Source of the DNA: Schoenoplectus triqueter
Taxonomy: Eukaryota; Streptophyta; Magnoliopsida; Poales; Cyperaceae
Direction: 5' to 3'
Length of the DNA stretch: 31,443 nt
NCBI GenBank assembly: GCA_964058805.1
Contig: CAXKVV010001606.1
Span: 1-31,443, forward strand
A program made the position numbers and the translations under genes. This document shows positions 19,300 to 28,574 of the stretch, piece after piece; within the stretch, counting starts at the first letter, position 1; each line of letters begins with the position of its first letter. Below the pieces are notes generated by a model that was given only the letters and a program-made list of their open reading frames with translations, was not told the DNA's origin and did not search any database.

Positions 19300-22006
19300 A
19301 TGCTAATGGAGAACGAGTATTCTGATCAAATCGCTGCTCTTCTCGCGCCACCGTCTTCTCAATCCATCCAGGTTCTCTGTCGCCGTCTCTATGGTTTATT
19401 TCTCTTGTTGAGATGAAATATGGGATTTTAAAATTGATTGTAACGGTAGTTGCTATTGCATGATCAGGAATATTACAATTCACTGAAGGGAGCGAGGAAA
19501 TGTGACGGGCTATCTGTCAGTGACAACAGAAAACATGGCAAAGGTATGAAGCATTTCCTATGATTTTTATTTTTTATTTTTTCATATGTTAAGTTGCTCA
19601 TGAAGTTTTACTGTTGTTATTACAGTTTTTTTTTTAAAATGAGTTATTTGTTGATTTATACTATCGTTCTTTTGAAGCTGTTTTTGCAAGTAGGGAGTTA
19701 AAAGAAAGAGAACTGCTACTGAAGGACCAAATGGTAGTCGGCGCACAGCATAGTTCTAACAAGGTCAATTTTAAGCCATTATTCAAAGAATAAAAACAAG
19801 TTTTCATGCTTTCCTATCTATCAATGTCATGCTATATCAAGTACTTGCTATTTTAGGTAGATTGTCTTGTGTGTGGCTTCTGCTTTTGCTTCATTGGTTC
19901 AATTGAAACCCAACTAGGGAGGAGATTGTATCTGCAAAGTCTAGGAATATGTGGTGAAAATGAATGTGATATAGAACATCTCATTCACTCTACTAAAGAT
20001 AAAATGGAAAGAGACTTGCCTCCTAAAGAGATGATTGAATCACTTTTGAATGAAGATCTAAGTCTTCCTTTCACTGATCAGTTTAAATTGCCAGAAATTG
20101 TTTCTTGCCCTGGTGGCTGTGAAGAAGAACAATATTGCAGGTTTAAGAAATTACTGTCCGTTTACCTTTTTGTTGTTATGCTTCTTTCTTTCAGTGACTA
20201 GTGGTTATTTAAAGAGACATTACAGTTTTTTGTATTTTGGTATAGAAATCTTGATGTTTTAAAAATATTATGCAAACTTATACTATTGGTTGTATTTTGC
20301 CTGTTATTTGGCTTCAGGATCCTCCTGTTAAACATAAATACTGAATTTGTTTGTTTGGTTTTTCGTAAGCTGATGTTATGAATTTCTTTGTTTTTGTATG
20401 TAAGCTGCACTACAAGAGGTTTGGTACTATGCAGTATTAATTATAAAAACTAGTATGGTTTCAGTGAAACCGGTGGTACATACCACTTTTCTCTAAAAAA
20501 AATGTATTTCTTTGTTCTGGCATAATAATTTTTAGGATCAGCAGTGGGGCGCAACTTAAATATCAATTCATGGTGAATATATATATATATATATATATTT
20601 TGTTGTAGCCAATCATGTGCAGATGCTGACTTGGAAATGTATCATTCTTTATTTTGTACAAGCTCATGTAACAAACAAAGCTCAGCACTTCTCAAGTTCA
20701 TAGAACATGCTAACGGGTATGGATTTTGATAAGACTTTTTTGCATATTAAAAATAAATAAATTATAATGCCTGATTAACATGTGTTTGCCTTTTGTTTCA
20801 GAGACTAATGATATTTTCATTGTAACTGCTAAGGTATGCTTTTAAGCATTCAGATGCTTTGTTTTTATCTCACTTTTGAAGTTTAATTTATCTTATCTTT
20901 AAGATCCATTGCTGTTAAAAAAATAAGTGACCGAAAGATTACAATTATTTGGTGTAATTGCAAAAGAATGCAGTGAAACAAACTGAAAACTTTGTGATAA
21001 CTCTTAAGATTTACTTGTCAGGCTATTGCTTTTACTATCTTGAGGTATAGGAAGCTGAAAAAATCACAAGTGAAAGACAAAGGAAAGGGGGTGGTTATTA
21101 AAGTAGACAATGCCAGTTTTTCTTTGCTTCTGGAAGCCTGGAAACCTATTTCAATGGGTTTCAAAAGGAGGTAGTCACTTATATTTCTATAGAAGAGACC
21201 TATGAACAAGTTGGCGAGTTGTTCTGCTTAGAAATTTAAAATAGAGCACAGAACATGTTCTTCATTTCAGGTGGTGGGAGTGTATTTCTTTGCTGGAGGA
21301 TGTAGATCCTTCAGAGGAAGTGGAATTTAGGACTGAAATCAGAGATCTTGCTTCGACAGTAAGTTTTACTACATATATGCTAACACTTTTGTACTATATT
21401 TTGTCTCATCTATATGTCATCTTCTTTCTATGTAAGTAATTAATTTTTTCTTCAAATTTGTTGTCACTAGAACTCCTGAAGGATGCTACCTTTGATGTCG
21501 AATGTGCTCCATTTATCCTTTGTCTATGCCTTCATTCAATTTTATTCATCTTTTTGGAGTTACCTTTTGTGACCACATTACTTGCATATTATGTTTTCTA
21601 TTCTTCCAATACTGTCACTAAGATGGAAGTTACGAAAATGCTGATAATAATTATCCCATTGATAGAAATGATCCTCTCTTCTGATAGCTGAATATATTGA
21701 ATATGATCCCATTAAAATAAGAACTATTAGATAGAATATTTTATTTATTTATTTATTTATTTTGATATAGCTTAACAAGCTTCAGTGTTTTCACTTGATG
21801 TGTACGGAAGCATTATGGCATGTTTGAGCTTATAATCTTAAGTTGATTGAATCTGATCCTTATTTCTTTTCTCAAGAACTTAATATTGTATTATGCTCTG
21901 TTCTCTCTCACCTGCACATGTAAATTTTGGCTTCAGTGATTTAGTGGTTGCTTCGCCAATTGAAGACTATTTTATTTTTATTGATGAGCTTCCAGACAAA
22001 GAAAAG
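19300..22006 (+). pseudogene. ATXR2: ATXR2-type SET-domain histone lysine methyltransferase, decayed and 3'-truncated
   Basis: Exons 1-8 are 19300-19371, 19468-19543, 19678-19763, 19857-20140, 20609-20715/6, 20802-20833, 21022-21170 and 21271-21358. They encode ALLAPPSSQSIQEYY, KDQMVVGAQHSSNKVDCLVC, a MYND-like cysteine cluster (CLVCGFCF, CPGGC, YCSQSCADAD, CTSSC), HAN/ETNDIF, AIAFTILRYRKLK and EAWKPISMGFKRRWW, matching plant ATXR2 throughout. The start is the first ATG after an in-frame TGA (19258). Later parts are damaged. Exon 5 has an extra base at its donor. Exon 9 (21464-21512) has TG for its AG acceptor and TT for its GT donor. Exon 10 (21786-21838) has two 1-bp losses and no donor. 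Exon 11 (21937-22006, DLVVASPIEDYFIFIDELPD) is good. The catalytic SET end (NHSC..N and the final Tyr) was not found. ATXR2 proteins act on histone H3 in the nucleus. Confidence 0.9.
20577..20600. repeat. TA microsatellite in ATXR2 intron 4
   Basis: An uninterrupted (TA)n tract of about 22 bases lies just upstream of the acceptor of exon 5. Confidence 0.9.
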
Positions 22007-22607
22007 GTTTTCTCCTATGAACATTCCTTTCAATTTAAATTTTTGCTCTTGTTTTTCATTTTAAAAAAAAAAATCCATGCTGCTATTATCCATAAAGTTA
22101 AGCCATTTGAGACCTAGCTGAAAGAACAAAAATGCCAAGTGGCCCAAATAATCTATAAAATATCACCTATCCTGTCATTTCAGAGTTCAATGTTGGTTTT
22201 AAAGCATTCCCCTGACTAGAATGTAATAATTCTAAGCTTAAAGATGATGGTCATCGAGCAAAATCTGAATTTAACAACTTCAGGAATGTAACATAAATTG
22301 GACTTCTATAATGGGGGATGATGAAGAAAATATTTCATCGATTTTCTCAAAAACAAAATATTTCATCGAAGGCTGTATTGTTATATGATTATATCTATGT
22401 TTGTTTTGATTATTCGCTTGAAATGTGAGTTGCAAGTTGCTTTTGAGTTTTGATACTCTTTCACATATACCTGTTCATGTGTTTCACTTTTATCAACCGA
22501 TGTCCCTTATTTTCTGTGAACAGTTCTATAATCAATATCTTATTCCTACTAGTATAGTCCGGAGACCCTAGCGTTCCTTTATTCGTCAAGCGTGCAGCAA
22601 ATAAAGG
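22007..22607. other. Region expected to hold the last ATXR2 exons, none clearly found
   Basis: After the GT donor at 22007 the SET C-terminal exons should follow. I see no frame with the NHSC or GFxCxC motifs. Around 22185-22270 a few codons weakly recall that part (an acceptor-like TTTCAG, later KDDG), but it is too degraded to call. Confidence 0.4.
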
Positions 22608-22790
22608 ATTTACATTTGCTGCCATACTAATGATGGCAGAATTCTACCATTGAGTGTACGACTGACCCACAAAATAAAAAATAAACCCCCTATTAGTTAA
22701 AATCTAAGTCATTTAAATTAAATTGAACCGTTATCCTCTCCCATGATAGGGTCCTACCATCGTTGTTATAGCAGCAAACACAAACCCATG
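22608..22790. mobile_element. Fold-back MITE, family copy 2
   Basis: The left end ATTTACATTTGCTGCCATAC, the interior word GACCCACAAAATAA and the right end ATAGCAGCAAACACAAACCC match the element at 11634-11784 in order and orientation, with a larger and more diverged centre. The flanks AATAAAGG (22600-22607) and AATAAATGG (22791-22799) are a possible target duplication. It lies downstream of the last recognisable ATXR2 exon. Confidence 0.7.
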
Positions 22791-22934
22791 AATAAATGGG
22801 TTACAGGGTTAGTGAGTAAATGTTATGAGCCATTTCAGTCATTAGGTGTAGACACTTTCCAAAGGGCGTATTACATTGACATTCTTCGTATTTGACCCGA
22901 AACAGAATGATTTAGCCATGAGCAAGTTGAAAAG

Positions 22935-22939
22935 AGCTC
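22935..22939 (+). repeat. 5-bp target site duplication of the Copia element
   Basis: AGCTC here and at 27517-27521 exactly flank the two LTRs. Confidence 0.75.
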
Positions 22940-23148
22940 TAAAGACAATACTACACAGAAGACTATTAAAGATAGTTAATTATGGAGACTGTTAGAAGTA
23001 TGATTAAGATATAAACCGTAATTAGTTAGATAATTAACTCATGTAATATGGATAGCACTGCCTATATATAAAGAGGTCAAGTTGTACAACTCAAAGTTAA
23101 CAATTGAATAAAGATGTAGTCTTTGCATTCTCCCTCTATTTCTCTTTA
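22940..23148 (+). repeat. 5' LTR of the Copia element
   Basis: 209 bp, beginning TAAAGACAATACTA and ending TATTTCTCTTTA. TAAAG and CTTTA form the short terminal inverted repeat. The ends are TA...TA and not the usual TG...CA. A TATATAAAG box at about 23064-23072 is the likely promoter. Confidence 0.88.
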
Positions 23149-23151
23149 TGA

Positions 23152-23160
23152 TATCAGAGC
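23152..23160 (+). promoter_or_regulatory. Primer-binding site (initiator tRNA-Met type)
   Basis: TATCAGAGC, starting three bases after the 5' LTR, is the standard plant Copia primer-binding sequence, complementary to part of the initiator methionine tRNA. Confidence 0.85.
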
Positions 23161-23161
23161 A

Positions 23162-24240
23162 ATGACTCTCAATTCATCCAATTCTATTCTTTCTGAAGCC
23201 ACTTCCAATTCAACAATGTCTTTTACCTCTTCTGTTGATTCAATTGTAATCTTGAACATTCATATTTCTACTAAGTTGAATCGCAACAACTTCCTCTCAT
23301 GGAAATCACAGATAATTCCAGCACTACATGGGCATGGCTTGTATCATTTCTTGATCGATATTGCTCATGAAGAGAAGGTGTCAGTTGAAGCAGTACAACA
23401 ATCAAATTCTTTCTTTTCTCACTGGCATCGCCAAGATCAACTGATCTTAAGTTGGCCGCGATCAACTCTTTCTGACACAATTCTCAGTCAAGTTGTTTCT
23501 TGCGACACCTCCGCAACTCTATGGAAGTCACTTCTATAGTCCTTTTCAGCAACATCTCGAGCGCGCCTCTCTGAGCTTCGTCGAGCTCTTCAAACTACAA
23601 CTAAAGAAGGTTTGAGTTGTGCTTATTACTGTCAAAAGATGAGATCTTTAGCTGATGAGTTTGCCTTTGTTGGATCGCCAATTTCTGATGACGATCTGGT
23701 GTTTCAAGTGCTCGGAGATCTAGGTTCCAATTATAACTCCTTTGTAGTTGCTGCCAACACGAAGGACCAATTGTCGTTCAATGAACTTCAGGCGATGCTC
23801 CAGAGCCATGACAATCTCTTTCAGTCTTAAACATGGAGTACTTCTCCTCAAAACCTAGTTACGTTCTTTGCATCTTCCAAACCGGGTCTATCTAGGAACA
23901 ATCACAAACCCAATAGAAAGGGTTTTCGACCAAATGAGCAGGGATCCTCTCTACCTCCGTTACTGCCAAACCCTTATCCTCGGCCTATTTTTCCTTCCAC
24001 TAACAGGCCCAATTTCTCTAACCCCATACCCTCTTTTCTTAGGCTGTCCCAGTCTGTTTCTGTGCACAATCCAGCCAGACAAACCATTTGTCAAATCTGT
24101 TTTAAAAGAGGACATCAGGCTCGCAATTGTTGGTATCAAACTGATTTGATTAATTATCCTGAGCAAGTCCAGCCTGTGTTTCAAGCACTTTTCAAGCAAA
24201 TAATGCACAAACCTTGTCTTTTGCTACGGGTGATGAATGA
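23162..24240 (+). pseudogene. Copia gag with zinc knuckle, interrupted
   Basis: From ATG 23162 the frame encodes a gag of the plant Copia type: LNRNNFLSWKSQI near the N terminus, the W....D..IL.W segment and a long helical region to HDNLF. In-frame stops occur at 23537-23539 (TAG) and 23828-23830 (TAA), and the same frame continues after each. A CCHC zinc knuckle, CQICFKRGHQARNC, is encoded at about 24089-24130 in the same frame. A frameshift follows between about 24180 and 24235, then a TGA (24238-24240) directly before protease. Confidence 0.85.
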
Positions 24241-25321
24241 TATCTTGATTTGGGTGCAGCACACCATATGACTAATGACTTGAATAATCTTTCTTTGTTT
24301 CTTCCATATGATGGACTCGATAAACTTCATGTTGGTAATGGTACAGGTATGAAAATTAGTCACATTGGTTCTACAATCTTATGCTTTTTCGATTATACAA
24401 TCTCTTTAAAGAATGTTTTATTTGTTCCTTCTTTCACCAAGAATCTAGTTAGCTTGTCTTAACTCTTGCATGATAATGAGCTACTTATTGAGTTTTCTTC
24501 TAATTTTTGTGAAATTAAGGACCACCTCACCTTACGGACACTTCTTCGAGCCAAGCTCATTAAGGGTCTCTATACTTTACATCTTCCCGTGGAGTTCAAG
24601 CCTCAAGTGTTTTTAGGAGAGCGCATACCGATGGATGTTTGGCATGCTAGATTTGAGCACCCTTCATCACTTACTACTCACAAGATTTTAATTTCGAATT
24701 CTTTACCTTGTACCAACAATAAAATGTCACTTTGTCATCATTGTACTCTTGCTAAGGCATATTGTTTGCCATTGTTCTAAGGATGAAGTAATTCATGTCT
24801 TCACCTCTTTCAAGCTACAAGTTGAGAACTTACTTTAACAATCGATTAAAATATTGCGCACAGATAGAGGCATCGAGTATAAACCTATCACACGCTTGTT
24901 TCCTTCTATCATTCATCAAACAACGTGCCCTTACACACCTCAACAAAACGGGATGTCCGAACGAAAGCACCGCCACATAATCGAACTTGCACTTACCGGC
25001 ATGATTCATGCTTCTCTTCCCATGAAGTTTTGGGATGACATTTTCACAAGCGTGGTGTACTTAATTAATAGGCAACCTCCATCGAGTGAAGTTTCCTCTC
25101 CTTTCTTTAAGCTTTTTCGTAAGTCACTCGATTATTCTTTCTTACGGGTTTTAGGATGCTTGTGTTTTCCGTACACACAACCCTATAATGAAAACAAACT
25201 TCAAGCCCGTTCTAAACCATGTATTTTTTTCTTGGTTATACCATTTCTCAAAAAGGGTACAAGTGTTATCATATCGAATCTAACAAAATTTTTATTTCAA
25301 GACGTGATTTTTGATGAGTAA
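24241..25321 (+). pseudogene. Copia protease and integrase, inactivated
   Basis: The aspartic protease begins with YLDLGAAHHM. The catalytic D-S-G triad reads D-L-G (24247-24255), a one-base change. KNVLFVPSFTKNLVSLS follows, then an in-frame TAA (24460-24462). The pre-integrase region has WHARFEHPS and C..C (CHHC at about 24748). Just after 24780 much of the integrase core is missing, including the segment with its first catalytic Asp, and the frame shifts. It resumes with RTDRGIEY, TPQQNGMSERKHR and FWDDIFTSVVYLINR up to DVIFDE, where a TAA (25319-25321) follows. The later catalytic Asp and Glu (RTD, SERKHR) remain. Confidence 0.85.
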
Positions 25322-27260
25322 CACTTTCCTTTTCGGACTAACCAATATGAGACTCCTCAGGAAGCTTCTGCCTCTCCTAATTTTTCCACCTGGCTTGGCT
25401 TACTACCTATGGTGTCTTCTCAGCAGCCACTGCCTCCCAACCCTTCTCTATCCACAAAAAATCCCGCGTCTCCAGCAGATCTCCCCACCCCACCTTCTGT
25501 TCCACCATCCTCCTTGGCGGGTACTCCCTAGATTGTAGCCGATTTGCCTCCCCTCATCACTTACTCCAGACGCTCCAAGCTTCAGTCGGGTGCTTCCCCT
25601 GCTGCAGCGGATCTGCCGACATTTGAATATCCCTCAAGTTGTGCCAACCAACAGTCTAACAGAGACCCTTGTGCTGCTGCTCATGTCACCCCTGTGCTGC
25701 CTCCTCTGTCGGTTCATCCTATGGTTACATGCAGCCGCGCTAAACAAATTTCACTTAATCACCTTGCCCTTTTGACTGATTCATCTTTTCCTTCCGAACT
25801 AAGAACTTATAATCAAGCCAAATTGAATCTCAATTGGATTGATGCTATGCAAAAGGAATATGTTGCCCTTCTCGCCAATCATACATGTTCCTTCCACACC
25901 CGGACAAAATGTGATCGGTTGTAAATGGGTATACAAAATTAAGAGACATGTAGATGGCTCCTTGGAATGATACAAAGCTCGGCTCGTGGCCAAAGGTTTT
26001 CATCAAGAAGCATGCGTTGACTTATTTGACACATTTAGCCCGATGGTGCGACCCACTACCATTCGAGTTATGCTCACTCTTGCCCTATCCTACGGTTGGC
26101 TCCTTAGACAACTTGACGTTCAAAATACATTTTTGCACGGTGATCTCCACGAAACAATGTATATGCAGCAACCGCCGGGGTTCGTCGATGAGAGCAAACC
26201 TAATCACGTGTGCTTGCTGTCCAAGGCCATTTATGGCCTCAAACAAAGCCCTAGGGCTTGGTTTCATGCTCTAAGTTCGGCCTTTCTCACCTATGACTTC
26301 AACGCTTCGAACTATGATCCTTTCCTCTTCATTTTCTCATCGAATAATGACACTCTCATAGTCCTTGTCTATGTTGATGATATTATTGTGACCAGTTCCC
26401 GCCTAACACTCATTCAAGAATTCATTCGGTCTATGCAACGGAAATTTGCTCTCAAAGATCTTGGTCGTCTTCATTTCTTTCTTGAGATTAAAGTTCAAAC
26501 CACCTCTTATGGCATGCATCTATCTCAATCAAAGTACACCAAGGATGTCTTGACCCGTGCTAATATGCTCCTTTCCAATCCCTATCCCTCTCCAATGGTT
26601 CCTAACTCCTCTCTTTCTCGCCATGATGGTGATCCATTTGAAGATCCGCATCTTTACCGATCAATTGTGGGCGTTCTCCAATACGCCACTCTTACTCGCC
26701 CTGATATTGCTTTTTCGGTGAACAAAGTTTCTCAATTCATGTAATCTCCTACCACACATCATTGGGCAGTCATTAAACGTATTCTTCGCTATCTTAAGGG
26801 TACCATTACACACGACATCTCTCTCAAGCCGGCCACTTTCTTTTCTCTTCATGCTTACAGTGACGTTGACTGGGCCAGTTCATTGGACGATAGGCGTTCG
26901 ACTTCGGGATTCTATATATTTCTCAGTCCGAATATCATCTCCTGGGGTGCTAAGAAGCAACTAACTGTTGCACGCTCCAGTACAGAGTCAGAGTACAAAG
27001 CTTTGGCTGTCACGAGTTTAGAACTTATTTGGCTTCAGTACATGTTAGTTGAGTTTCATGTCCCCATATCCTCTCCTCCTATCTTATGGTGTGACAATAT
27101 AGGTGCCACGTTCTTAACATCAAACCCGATGTTTCATGTTCGGATTAAGCACGTTGAGATAGACTTTCATTTTGTCCGTGAACATATTGCTTCCAAATTA
27201 CTTCAAATTCATCATCTTTCCTCTTAAGACCAACTTGCTGACATATTCACTAAGTCTCTT
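25322..27260 (+). pseudogene. Copia reverse transcriptase and RNase H, interrupted
   Basis: A Pro/Ser-rich linker (with a TAG near 25529) leads to the RT. Frame changes near 25890 and a TGA (25968-25970) break its start. The core is long and open at 25986-26744: AKGFHQ, FSPMVRPTTIRVML, QLDVQNTFLHGDL, YGLKQSPRAW, the catalytic YVDDIIV, and YRSIVGVLQYATLTRPDI. After a TAA (26742-26744) the RNase H part carries on in frame: YSDVDWASS, RRSTSGF, SSTESEYKAL, LWCDN and HVEIDFHFVRE. A last TAA (27225-27227) precedes DQLADIFTKSL. Reverse transcription by this copy is not possible without recoding. Confidence 0.9.
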
Positions 27261-27312
27261 GCCTCACCTAGGTTCTCTCATCTCACATCCAAGCTGACAG
27301 TATGTCTAGCTT

Positions 27313-27320
27313 GCAGGGGG
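27313..27320 (+). promoter_or_regulatory. Polypurine tract of the Copia element
   Basis: GCAGGGGG lies directly before the 3' LTR (one C between) and is the plus-strand primer site. Confidence 0.75.
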
Positions 27321-27321
27321 C

Positions 27322-27516
27322 TAAAGACAATACTATATAGAAGGCTATTAGAGATAGTTAGTTTTAGAACTGTAATTAAGATATAAACCACAATTAGTTA
27401 GATAATTAATTCATATAATAAGAATAGCACTGCCTATATAAAGAGGTCATGTTGTACAGCTCAAAATTAACAATTGAATAAAGATCGTCTTTGCATTCTC
27501 CCTCTATTTCTCTTTA
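27322..27516 (+). repeat. 3' LTR of the Copia element
   Basis: 195 bp with the same TAAAG...CTTTA ends as the 5' LTR. It is shortened by an indel of about 8 bp near position 40 and a few smaller ones. A TATATAAAG box is conserved. Confidence 0.88.
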
Positions 27517-28029
27517 AGCTCTAACAAGCTTTGGAGCGCAATTTTTTTTTATTATTATGGATTGAGGAATTTCGACCATCAAATATAAAATGAACGATTC
27601 TTTATACTAATCTACCTATTTCATAAAAATTACAGATCATACAATTTAAACCCTACATTCAACACATTACCTCCTCAATAACCTCCCTTGTTTATGTATA
27701 AAAATTGAACATGCTGGTGCATTAGGGTTTTAAGTTGTTATGCTTTTCCATAAAAGCAATCTAACGTCCACCACACAAGGAACATAACAAGTTTGCAAGT
27801 TATTCTTCACAAATATTGAATAAAAGTTCTCAGCAGTAACCCCAACTCAGCTTCATTCTGGTAAGAAATTAGAAATAGTTAGTTGTGCAAGACCAGCCGT
27901 ATGAACAGAGCAGCTGCTCTAAGGTAAAATTGGCACATGAATGTATAATATTGCGGTTAACAATAAACAAGATCGAAAAGAAATGTAGTGATCAGAACAG
28001 CCAAGTGATGGCCAAACAAATAACTCACA

Positions 28030-28140
28030 AAATACTTTAGCAGCCTCAGTGAGATTTCACTTCTTATGATTAAAGTGAGATTAAAGTGAGATTTCATTTC
28101 TTATGCCAAGGCAATACTTTAGCAGCCTCAGTGATTTGAA
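28030..28140 (+). repeat. Local direct duplication
   Basis: AATACTTTAGCAGCCTCAGT occurs at about 28031 and 28112. TTAAAGTGAGATT and GAGATTTCA.TTCTTATG are also repeated in between. These look like stacked slippage events. Confidence 0.75.
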
Positions 28141-28530
28141 ACTTTCAATGACAGAGTTAAGGCATTGATCTTGTTAAATTTACCAGAAATCCGTACTTTT
28201 TCAAAAATCATAAAATTTATGTTTCATTTAATGCTGCAAAATCTTCCTAATCTTCCTCTGCTTACAACATCCAATGATTGACGGAAGTTGTTGAAACGAT
28301 TGGGGTTTGCAGAGATAATCAAGCTTAATTTTGGATTTGTAGGAAAATGCTACATCAGAATTGAAGGTCAAAATCTCAACATGTACATACATGCAACTCC
28401 TACACTAGTCTGTGAAGTATGCAATGTCCAAAAAAATTTGGGGTTTCCATTGCAACATTCATATACATAATGTGTTGGTGTAATTTGTAAATAACTGCCA
28501 TCATAAATGGTTGTGAGAAAGCCTGTGGGG

Positions 28531-28531
28531 G

Positions 28532-28559
<28 letters not shown>
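28531..28559. repeat. GA microsatellite
   Basis: A (GA)n run of about 28 bases preceded by a G tract, in the 3' flank of PEX22 (a CT run in the transcript sense). Confidence 0.9.
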
Positions 28560-28562
<3 letters not shown>

Positions 28563-28574
28563 ATACTGACATCG

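Larger units (their letters stand above)
22940..27516 (+). mobile_element. Complete but dead Ty1/Copia LTR retrotransposon (4577 bp)
   Basis: Two LTRs (22940-23148 and 27322-27516), a primer-binding site, a polypurine tract and a 5-bp target duplication delimit the element. Its internal order is gag, zinc knuckle, protease, integrase, reverse transcriptase, RNase H. Integrase before reverse transcriptase defines Copia. The coding part is broken by several stops and frameshifts and an internal deletion in integrase. The LTRs differ by roughly 20 substitutions and a few indels by eye (about 10%), so the insertion is old. It sits downstream of the ATXR2 remnant, in the same orientation. Confidence 0.93.
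27522..28574. other. Intergenic DNA between the Copia element and PEX22
   Basis: No gene is recognised. The 60-codon frame at 28288-28470 has no family features. It contains a local duplication (28030-28140) and a GA microsatellite (28531-28559) near the PEX22 stop codon. I found no remaining ATXR2 exons here. Confidence 0.4.

Noticed and set aside
19181..19483. 100-codon minus-strand frame over ATXR2 exon 1
   Set aside because: It overlaps the first exon and intron of a gene with clear homology on the other strand and has no recognisable domain.
22185..22270. Possible remnant of an ATXR2 SET exon
   Set aside because: Only a few codons are similar and there is no continuous frame. It cannot be separated from chance by eye.
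28288..28470. 60-codon frame between Copia and PEX22
   Set aside because: Checked as a possible last ATXR2 exon. It has no NHSC, GFxCxC or tyrosine motif of the SET end.
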